The translations under genes were made by a program, and so were the position numbers. Source: Lentisphaerota bacterium (GTDB lineage Bacteria; Verrucomicrobiota; Kiritimatiellia; RFP12; UBA3636). Taken from it: a stretch of 18,621 nucleotides of DNA. Below, piece by piece: positions 1 to 6,028 of this stretch (positions are counted from its first letter, which is position 1; every line of letters begins with the position of its first letter). Below the pieces are notes generated by a model, which had not been told where the DNA came from, ran no database searches, and was given only the letters and a program-made list of their open reading frames with translations. The stretch is from contig JALHHX010000048.1 in NCBI GenBank assembly GCA_022837245.1, positions 1-18,621 on the forward strand. The letters are read 5' to 3'.

Positions 1-106
1 CCAGGGTACCGACACCACTTTTCCCTGGACATCTCCTCGTTACATGTGATAACATCTCCGGCGTCTTAAGATGGCTATTAAACCATATAACCCACGGGGT
101 GTCCAC

Positions 107-574
107 ATGAAACACTTTTTTCCCATAACAGCGTCACTTTGCGCGACGTTTTACTTCTTAACCGGCGCGTCTGCAGAACCCCCCCCTGCGGAAACTGAAG
201 AAACCTCCACGGAGGCGGCGCCGGCGGTGGTTTCCACGAAGGACCTGGCCGACGATGTGGATCGTATTAGCGAAGAGATCAATGCCAAAATAAGGGAATC
301 ACGCCAAACAGAGAGGCTCCTAGCAGCAGCGGCCGGCGACCCGAAATACACGTCGAAGGCCGTGGAAGAGAAGCGCAAAGCCGTAAAGGAGGCCGAAGCG
401 GCGCTTCTAAAGGCCCAGATGGAGCTCCGCGCCGAAGTTGCAAACCTCCCGGAAATAAAGGAAATCGCGGCCGAAAACGCGGCACGTGAAAAAGAGGTCG
501 CCCTTCTCCGCGAGAAGAAGAAAGACATCTTGGAAGCTCTGCGCAAACGCACGCGAACGTCCGACGCTCCTTAA
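107..574 (+). CDS. Small secreted coiled-coil protein, function unknown
   Basis: I do not recognise a family. The protein has about 155 residues from the chosen start. It opens with a signal-peptide-like segment (MKHFF, then a hydrophobic stretch ending in GASA), so it is probably exported. A short acidic Pro/Thr/Glu-rich linker follows. The rest is strongly charged and helical, rich in Lys, Glu, Ala and Arg, and looks like a coiled coil. An in-frame ATG at position 71 would add 12 residues. I prefer 107 because it puts the signal peptide at the very N-terminus and has a weak GGGGT ribosome-binding-like stretch about 8 nt upstream. The gene converges on the HU-zinc-ribbon gene with a 17-nt gap and no obvious terminator. 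A periplasmic or envelope role is a guess from export and coiled coil only. Confidence 0.6.
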   Translation: MKHFFPITASLCATFYFLTGASAEPPPAETEETSTEAAPAVVSTKDLADDVDRISEEINAKIRESRQTERLLAAAAGDPKYTSKAVEEKRKAVKEAEAALLKAQMELRAEVANLPEIKEIAAENAAREKEVALLREKKKDILEALRKRTRTSDAP

Positions 575-591
575 AGAGCGTGTGCGGATCG

Positions 592-1515
592 TTAAAAGTC
601 CGGCATCTCGATACGGATCGTGCGCCCGCTGATATTGTCGCCTTTCTTGGTTTCCTTGTCGAAATCGGATGCATGCAACGTGCCGGGCTCCGAGAAGAAC
701 GGCACTTCGAACCCCGTGCCGCATTGCGGGCATTCGGACATCATGCCCATCATCTCCGCCGGTGCCTCGAGCTCCTGGCGGCAGCCTTTGCAGAAAAAGG
801 ACACGGAACGCGGTGTGCTGCGCCTCTTGGCCTCAGGCGTGTCCAACGTCAGCGTTGAGAGGTCGATACGGATCGTCTGGTTTTTCTGCGAGGCCTGGGC
901 TATCGAAACCACGGCCTCCTGCGCGACTTTTTCTACCATGTCGTCAAGTTTCGGCTCTTCTATCTTCGGGCCGTGAATTGTCCCCGGTTCCGATTCCTGC
1001 GGGATTTTGACGCTCTTTCCGCACACCGGGCACTCCGATGAAAGACCCACGGCGGCGGCCGGCGCCTCGATTTCCCCTCCGCACTCCTTGCAACGAAACG
1101 AGACGGCCGACGAAAAATCATCATAGATTATTTCCCTAGGGGGCTGGGCGGGCGGAGCCTGCAACTCGTCTCCGGAGGCTGAATCTACCGGACGGCCAGA
1201 CTCATCCAAAACCGTTACCATCCTTTCGAAAGGTGGTGATATGGTGTCCTTTGCTTTTTTTACGAGACGCACCCGCGCCGCACTATGGGCAGAGATTAGA
1301 ATATCCTCCTGTGTGTACGGATTGCGCATTTTGCGCTCTTTTTTCTCTATGGTGTCGATCCTGCATATTCCGGGAATAGACATCCCGCCAGGCTCGCGGG
1401 CCTCGCGGTATGTTATTTCGCAAAGCTTGTCGAGCATCGCCCGCGCATCCTTCCGCCGAACCCCCGTAGTAGCCGCTAGCTCTTTGATCAACGCTGCTTT
1501 TGTGTAAGTGGCCAT
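592..1515 (-). CDS. HU/IHF-family DNA-binding protein fused to two zinc-ribbon modules
   Basis: Residues 1 to about 92 have the HU/IHF fold pattern: an N-terminal helix pair, the GGMSIPGICRI strand, and an NPYTQEDILISA stretch matching the family's NPxTGExIxIPA. Family members are normally about 90-100 residues; this one has 307. The extension carries two near-copies of a four-cysteine module, C142/C145/C162/C165 and C242/C245/C262/C265, offset by exactly 100 residues. Each is followed by SEPGT(I/L)H, and there are TIRI-type strand motifs at 204 and 299. This looks like a tandem duplication of a zinc-ribbon plus linker unit. The HU part should bind and bend DNA. The ribbons may bind nucleic acid or protein partners, which is inference. 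A GAGG Shine-Dalgarno sequence 5 nt before the ATG supports the start. Confidence 0.85.
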   Translation of the reverse strand: MATYTKAALIKELAATTGVRRKDARAMLDKLCEITYREAREPGGMSIPGICRIDTIEKKERKMRNPYTQEDILISAHSAARVRLVKKAKDTISPPFERMVTVLDESGRPVDSASGDELQAPPAQPPREIIYDDFSSAVSFRCKECGGEIEAPAAAVGLSSECPVCGKSVKIPQESEPGTIHGPKIEEPKLDDMVEKVAQEAVVSIAQASQKNQTIRIDLSTLTLDTPEAKRRSTPRSVSFFCKGCRQELEAPAEMMGMMSECPQCGTGFEVPFFSEPGTLHASDFDKETKKGDNISGRTIRIEMPDF

Positions 1516-1710
1516 AATTCCTCATTCCTTTGTTATTCAGATCTCAAATAAATTCCCGCCGGAAAAGGGAACGCATTCAGAAGGCGATCCCCCAACGTCA
1601 GAAAAGCAAAATCCATGCCATGGACTGTTTTTCATTTCTTTCTCCTTTTTTCCGCCACCCATGCGGAAGTCGGGAAAAATGTATCGCACGAATAAACGCC
1701 ACGTTTCACT

Positions 1711-1740
1711 ATTATGCGATTTAGGTTTGCTTTTTCTCAA
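1711..1740 (-). promoter_or_regulatory. Candidate sigma70 promoter for the HU-zinc-ribbon gene
   Basis: On the - strand, TTGAGA (1735-1740) and CATAAT (1711-1716) are separated by 18 nt, and each differs from consensus at one position. It would give a leader of roughly 190 nt before the ATG at 1515. The -35 overlaps a small perfect inverted repeat, TTCTCA-AAAA-TGAGAA (1734-1749), which could be an operator or the remains of a terminator for the preceding gene. I see no U-tract, so a terminator is not well supported. Confidence 0.4.
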
Positions 1741-1762
1741 AAATGAGAATTCTTTCGCCGCA

Positions 1763-2839
1763 TCAAAGTCCAGGCACTATTTTTTGGACCTCGGGACGCA
1801 AGCGATCCATCATTTTCTCTATCTCCGCCATTTCCGTAGTCCTCAGCGCCGCAATGCGTGGATTCACGTTTAGCTCTTTCCACTTCTCGTATTCGGCGCT
1901 TGCGGTATCGTAGCGGTTTTTCAAGGGAACCTGGCTGTATCTTAATTTTCTGAGTTCCTCACCAAGCTCCAGTCTCCTAGGACCTTCAGTTTTTTTGTAC
2001 TCCTCCATCTTGGCGGCGACCCTGTCGTTGAATTCCATATATGCCGTGGCCGCCGCCCTGTACTCCTCTATGTGCGGGTTTGTTTCGAGAAGTTTTTTCT
2101 GGGCCTCTCCACGCAATTGCTCCAACATTCCATAGAGCCGGCAGTATTCCACAAGCAGATTGCGCTGCTCTTTATTGGCATCGGCATACGTTGTGTCGAA
2201 CACGACAAGGTCGGCCTCGTACAGAATCACCGTATCGTTCCTCCAGGCGCGATTCGCCAGATAGTGGCATTCGAAGATGTATCCATTCGGTATCAGGCGC
2301 TTTCCCTTGCACGACACCACGGTGCCGCCAGGGAGGACGCCAAGTGGCTGCATGCGCGCGTCGTAGAAGTACGAATTTGTCACCACTATCCCCCATGGAT
2401 AACCAGGATCGCCGTTCAGTGCTGCAAGTGGATCCACATTCAAAGGCTCGTTTGGTTCCGCTTCCCCCACGGCCACGGGTTCCTCCGCCACCTCCACCGC
2501 GTCATCACCGACGTCGCCATTCGTCTCTGGCGTCTCTGGCGGATCGGCGGCGGTGGTGCGTCCTGCTTCCGCGGCAGCAGCCGCGCTTCCGAGTTCCTTC
2601 GCCGTTTTGCCTATGCTTTCGACGGCAGCCGCGCGCCCGGCCTCAACAATCGGGATTTCCGGGGCGGGCAGCCTCTCGGCCGCCACCGCCGCCGTATTTG
2701 CATAATATGCAGAGGCGCGCGCGATTTTCGCGTACACATCCGGCGCCTTTTTCTTTAGTTCAGGAAGCCCGAACCAGACGCCCAGAGCGAGAACGACCGC
2801 AATCGATATAGTGGTCAGCGTGAATTTTAAGTTTCGCAT
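1763..2839 (-). CDS. Membrane-anchored protein with SH3-like region and C-terminal coiled coil
   Basis: The family is not recognised. The 358-residue protein starts with a basic stub and one hydrophobic segment (about residues 6-25), consistent with an uncleaved N-terminal membrane anchor. Residues 50-140 are a low-complexity Ala/Glu/Pro/Val-rich linker. Residues about 149-216 look like a compact beta domain (IVVTNSYFYDA, GGTVVSCKGKR, YIFECHYLANRAW) similar in style to SH3-like wall or envelope domains. Residues 218-350 are highly charged and helical, probably a coiled coil. The start lies 29 nt after the stop of the S1 gene on the same strand, so it is probably the third gene of a dnaN-S1 operon. 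An envelope-facing role is inferred from topology only. Confidence 0.7.
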   Translation of the reverse strand: MRNLKFTLTTISIAVVLALGVWFGLPELKKKAPDVYAKIARASAYYANTAAVAAERLPAPEIPIVEAGRAAAVESIGKTAKELGSAAAAAEAGRTTAADPPETPETNGDVGDDAVEVAEEPVAVGEAEPNEPLNVDPLAALNGDPGYPWGIVVTNSYFYDARMQPLGVLPGGTVVSCKGKRLIPNGYIFECHYLANRAWRNDTVILYEADLVVFDTTYADANKEQRNLLVEYCRLYGMLEQLRGEAQKKLLETNPHIEEYRAAATAYMEFNDRVAAKMEEYKKTEGPRRLELGEELRKLRYSQVPLKNRYDTASAEYEKWKELNVNPRIAALRTTEMAEIEKMMDRLRPEVQKIVPGL

Positions 2840-2868
2840 AATGCCCGTCCATGTTTTCCGCTGTCCGG

Positions 2869-4335
2869 TTATTCGTTTTTGATTATATTGTCAAGCATGC
2901 TGCCGATGCTTGATATGGACGCGTCGGCGGCGATCCTGTTGTTGCTGCGCATCATGGCGCCCAAATCCTCCGCCTCTTCCTTTTCAGTATCAGGATCGTT
3001 TTGGGCCGGGAGCGCGAGCGATATCCTGTCTCCTTCGATAGCCTTCACAACAACTTCGATTTCGGAATCCTGCGGATATTTGGCCTCCATCTTGGCGACC
3101 ATGTTCCCGCCGCGCTCTATTTCGCACTCGCCAACGTGCAGCAATCCCGTCTTGTCCTCCGAGAGTTTCACAAAAACTCCGAAATCGCGCACTCCGTCGA
3201 CAATTCCCTTCAAATGCGACGCCACGGCGATCTCTCCGGGCGTCAACGACTGAACGCGTTTGTCCACGACCTTCAGCGATATGCGTTTGCGCTCATCATC
3301 CACCGAATCAATCTGCAGATCAAGCACGTCGCCCTCTTTTACACACTCGCGCGGATGCGTGATGCGCCTGCCGCCACCAAGACGCGATATTGGCACAAGC
3401 CCCTCCACGCCTGGCTCAAGTTGAACGAACACACCAAAAGGCATGAGTTTAACAACAGTGCCTGAGACGTAGCTCCCAGGACCGAACTTGCCCATGTATT
3501 CATACCACGGGTCGGCAGATGTGGCGCGCAGGCTGAACGAGAACTTGCCGGCTTCCCAGTCCAATGAGATAATCTGAACATTTACCGACTGCCCCTCTTC
3601 AAGGACGTCTTCGGGTTTGACTGTCCGATCCCACGAGATTTCGCGCATCGGTATCAATCCCTCCACACCGCCAATATCCACGAAAACGCCAAAAGGCATG
3701 ATCTTCGTGACAACCCCGTCGCGCAGATCACCCTCCCTGAGTTCCGCCTTCAACGCCTCGCGCTTCTCCGAGCGATCGCGCTCTAGCACTGCCCTGTGGC
3801 TCACCACTAACGTGTGCTCCTCCGGCTCGAATTCGGTGACGAGAAACGTCGTCGACTTCCCGACCGGCGATTCTTCGACTTCAGCACGCCTGTAAAGCGA
3901 CACTTGTGAAAACGGACAGAATGCGCGCTGTCCGGCGATAGACACTTCGTAACCGCCGTTTATTTCCTTTTCGTATTTTCCCTCGACGGGAAGCTGCGTG
4001 TCATAAGCCTGCTGAATGGACTGGCTTATCGCCGCGTCGGAGCCGCCAATCCCAGCGGAAAGGCGCGCCGCTCCATCACGCACCTCTACGAAGTACGCCT
4101 CGATATCATCCCCTTCCTCTGGCAAATCTCTGTCGGCTGGCCATTGGTCAATCTCGATGATCCCCTGCATCTTCGAGTTCAAATCCACTACAATGTAGTC
4201 GACCCCGACCGACACAACGATACCGCGGACCTTCTCACCTGGGTCGAATCCTCTGCGGAGAGTTTCAAGCTGCGCGTCGATTTCGCCCATGAGCTCGGCC
4301 ATCGCGCTTGATTTTCTTCTTTTTGGTGTGAGCAT
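2869..4335 (-). CDS. rpsA: 30S ribosomal protein S1 homologue, five S1 domains
   Basis: S1 binds mRNA on the small ribosomal subunit and helps load structured or Shine-Dalgarno-poor messages. The 488 residues contain five OB-fold S1 repeats at about 28-95, 112-182, 197-270, 285-357 and 372-446. Repeats 3-5 are the most canonical, with GVVTKIMPFGVFVDIGGVEGLIP, GTVVKLMPFGVFVQLEPGVEGLVP and DFGVFVKLSEDKTGLLH. E. coli S1 has six repeats and 557 residues. The N-terminal repeats are more divergent, as in other S1 proteins where they serve ribosome docking. The C-terminus is a roughly 40-residue acidic and polar tail. The first ATG lies 5 nt after the dnaN stop, with no clear Shine-Dalgarno sequence; an internal ATG at 4302 is an alternative. 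Coupled translation from dnaN is likely. Other S1-domain proteins cannot be wholly excluded. Confidence 0.88.
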   Translation of the reverse strand: MLTPKRRKSSAMAELMGEIDAQLETLRRGFDPGEKVRGIVVSVGVDYIVVDLNSKMQGIIEIDQWPADRDLPEEGDDIEAYFVEVRDGAARLSAGIGGSDAAISQSIQQAYDTQLPVEGKYEKEINGGYEVSIAGQRAFCPFSQVSLYRRAEVEESPVGKSTTFLVTEFEPEEHTLVVSHRAVLERDRSEKREALKAELREGDLRDGVVTKIMPFGVFVDIGGVEGLIPMREISWDRTVKPEDVLEEGQSVNVQIISLDWEAGKFSFSLRATSADPWYEYMGKFGPGSYVSGTVVKLMPFGVFVQLEPGVEGLVPISRLGGGRRITHPRECVKEGDVLDLQIDSVDDERKRISLKVVDKRVQSLTPGEIAVASHLKGIVDGVRDFGVFVKLSEDKTGLLHVGECEIERGGNMVAKMEAKYPQDSEIEVVVKAIEGDRISLALPAQNDPDTEKEEAEDLGAMMRSNNRIAADASISSIGSMLDNIIKNE

Positions 4336-4340
4336 GGCAA

Positions 4341-5351
4341 TCAGACCGCGTTGACACGCAGAGGCATGATAACGTATAAGAACGGGATGTCGCTCTTGAT
4401 AAGCCCTGGGCTGGACGCGTTGTTGAGCTCGATCTGGACGTCGTCGCTTGTCAGGAACTTGAGTGGATCCATCATGAACTGTGGATTGAAAATCACCGTC
4501 AGAGGCTCACCAGTGTACTTGATGGCGACAGTGTCGACCGCCTCGCCGATCTCGGGGGAATTGACGGTCTCTTCACGATTTATGGTTATGACGTTCGAAC
4601 AGTTGTTGAACACAACCTGTTTGTAGTTGGGATACGGGCCGGCAAGCAGTTTGCAGCACAAAAACATGTCGGAATACTCGAATATCAACTGCTTATCCTT
4701 TAGGCTGATCCTGAGAGGCCCCTCGTCACCCAGTGAACGCTGCAGTTCGGAGACAGCTCGCGGCGGGAGCACAATGTCTCGGTTGTTCTCGACCGGGAAA
4801 TCCACTTCAGTCTCGTAAAGGGCCAGCCTGCGGCCATCCGTGGCGACGCATATAAGCTTGCCGTTCTCAAAGCTTAACAGCACGCCGGTCAGAACCGCGC
4901 GGGAATCGTCGGACGCAGCCGCGTAATGCGTCTTTCGTAGCATATCGCGGAATTTTCCCTGGTCAATATTGTACGAAATCGCGCCCTCAGTGGTGGGGGC
5001 CACCGGAAAATCGCGCGCTGACATTCCGTTTATCTTGGATTTGTAAGAACCGCACCGCATGTTCGCTACGTTATCATCGTCCAAGTCGATTGATACGATC
5101 CCATCGTCCAATTCACGCACAATGCCCGTCAACTTCTTAACCGGAAGGGTAACCTTCCCCTGTTCCTTGACTTCGGCCTCGCAACTGCAACGCATCGTTA
5201 TGTCCAAGTCCGTGGTCGTGAATGTTAGCGACCCCTCATCCGCCTCAATCAATACGTTTGAAAGCACCGGGATCGTGACTTTTGTGCCGACTACGTTCTG
5301 GACAACTGACAGGGCTTCGAATAACTTTGACTTTGGTACCTTGAATTTCAT
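4341..5351 (-). CDS. dnaN: DNA polymerase III beta sliding clamp, short in domain III
   Basis: DnaN forms a ring dimer that tethers DNA polymerase III to DNA. Family hallmarks are clear: N-terminal MKFKVPKSKLFEAL, TIPVLSNVLIEA, RAVLTGVLL plus ATDGRRLAL in domain II, AGPYPNYKQVV, and the C-terminal VIMPLRV that lines the partner-binding pocket. The protein has 336 residues against a usual 365-380. The shortfall appears as a single gap: after VITINREE (residues 254-261) the sequence jumps directly to TVNSPEIGEA. That skips the helix and strands of domain III that normally contain the ALRRVS-like and SVKL-like segments. The frame is intact across the gap. It is the first gene of the operon with S1, and its 5' end faces the candidate origin. 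Identity is secure; whether this copy is functional is uncertain. Confidence 0.93.
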   Translation of the reverse strand: MKFKVPKSKLFEALSVVQNVVGTKVTIPVLSNVLIEADEGSLTFTTTDLDITMRCSCEAEVKEQGKVTLPVKKLTGIVRELDDGIVSIDLDDDNVANMRCGSYKSKINGMSARDFPVAPTTEGAISYNIDQGKFRDMLRKTHYAAASDDSRAVLTGVLLSFENGKLICVATDGRRLALYETEVDFPVENNRDIVLPPRAVSELQRSLGDEGPLRISLKDKQLIFEYSDMFLCCKLLAGPYPNYKQVVFNNCSNVITINREETVNSPEIGEAVDTVAIKYTGEPLTVIFNPQFMMDPLKFLTSDDVQIELNNASSPGLIKSDIPFLYVIMPLRVNAV

Positions 5352-5584
5352 GATGTCTAATCCCCGTTTCTAAAACGATCCACCCGCATTCTGGAAAATA
5401 CTTACAACACTAACTAGTAATGGGAAGTAATATCTTTAAATAGAGTAGCAGTAATAGAGGTGGGAACAACCTTTGCTAGAATGGGCTAAGCGATTGCTGA
5501 TGAAGTATTTACGCCTTTTCAAAACCTGTAGGCAACTCAAGCATGATTTGTTCATAAACCCGTACTTGCTGACATGCCAACGAC

Positions 5585-5593
5585 TTATCCACA
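5585..5593 (+). promoter_or_regulatory. DnaA box, perfect match
   Basis: TTATCCACA matches the DnaA-box consensus TTATNCACA at all nine positions. A degenerate copy, TTATCAACT, starts two bases downstream at 5595. Confidence 0.65.
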
Positions 5594-5641
5594 GTTATCA
5601 ACTCTTTTGCTTCAATTTGCTTACACTTTTACCAACAATAA

Positions 5642-5657
5642 CGGGGATAATACCCCG
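5642..5657. repeat. Small perfect GC hairpin in the origin region
   Basis: CGGGG and CCCCG flank the 6-nt loop ATAATA. It is the only G/C-rich island near the DnaA boxes. There is no U-tract on either side, so it is not a typical terminator. Confidence 0.5.
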
Positions 5658-5791
5658 CTAACAAAAAACACCCGTTTCTTGTGGTGTTAATAGTGCTGTT
5701 TTTGCAGCAATTTGTCAAGGGTGATTCTCCGGAAGCATGGATGGAAGTCCTGAATGACGCAATAAGTATATCCATAGTTATAGCAGAACAA

Positions 5792-5800
5792 TTTTACACA
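5792..5800 (+). promoter_or_regulatory. DnaA box, relaxed match
   Basis: TTTTACACA fits the relaxed consensus TTWTNCACA. It lies about 10 nt before the start of the long A/T-rich stretch, the order expected for DnaA boxes next to an unwinding element. A 7/9 site, ATATCCATA, lies nearby around 5768-5776. Confidence 0.45.
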
Positions 5801-5809
5801 CCGGGCTGA

Positions 5810-5940
5810 TAATAAAAATTTTATTAAAACTCTTCTATGAAGATTCTACATAAAAAAGCATTAAAAACACCTCAAAATATTGAATAAAATTACCATTTTT
5901 TTAAAAAAATATTTTGCCTGAACAAATAAAAAAAATATTG
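5810..5940. other. A/T-rich stretch, possible DNA unwinding element
   Basis: This roughly 130-nt stretch is dominated by A and T runs such as AATAAAAATTTTATTAAAA, TTTTTTTAAAAAAATATTTT and AAATAAAAAAAATATTG. It is far more A/T-rich than anything else in the window and sits between the DnaA boxes and mnmG. The unwinding role is inferred. Confidence 0.45.
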
Positions 5941-6028
5941 ACAAGCTTGGTCGTGTTTATAGATAACTTTTTCATTCTTTAATCATTTTTTGCCGACAAG
6001 GCGGCTAAGGTAATCTGCGAGCTTGGTC

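Larger units (their letters stand above)
5352..6028. other. Candidate chromosomal replication origin (oriC) between mnmG and dnaN
   Basis: This is the longest non-coding stretch in the left half (677 nt). I see no convincing gene in it; the 62-residue ORF at 5473-5661 resembles nothing I know. It contains a perfect DnaA box, a second relaxed one, a GC hairpin and an extended A/T-rich segment. Its neighbours are mnmG (gidA) and dnaN, both classical origin markers. dnaN is transcribed away from the region, while mnmG reads toward it. dnaA itself is not in the window. Assignment rests on context plus motifs; no GC-skew calculation was made. Confidence 0.6.

Noticed and set aside
1..28. CCAGGG/CCCTGG inverted repeat at the window start
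   Set aside because: A 6-bp stem with a 16-nt loop and no U-tract; too weak to call a terminator without the upstream sequence.
478..492. GGCACGTGAAAAAG, a parS-like half in the first gene
   Set aside because: The left half does not match and the sequence fits ordinary coding; a similar half-match in mnmG near 6533-6545 was rejected for the same reason.
5473..5661. 62-residue + strand open frame in the candidate origin
   Set aside because: It overlaps the DnaA box region, has no ribosome-binding site and no family resemblance.
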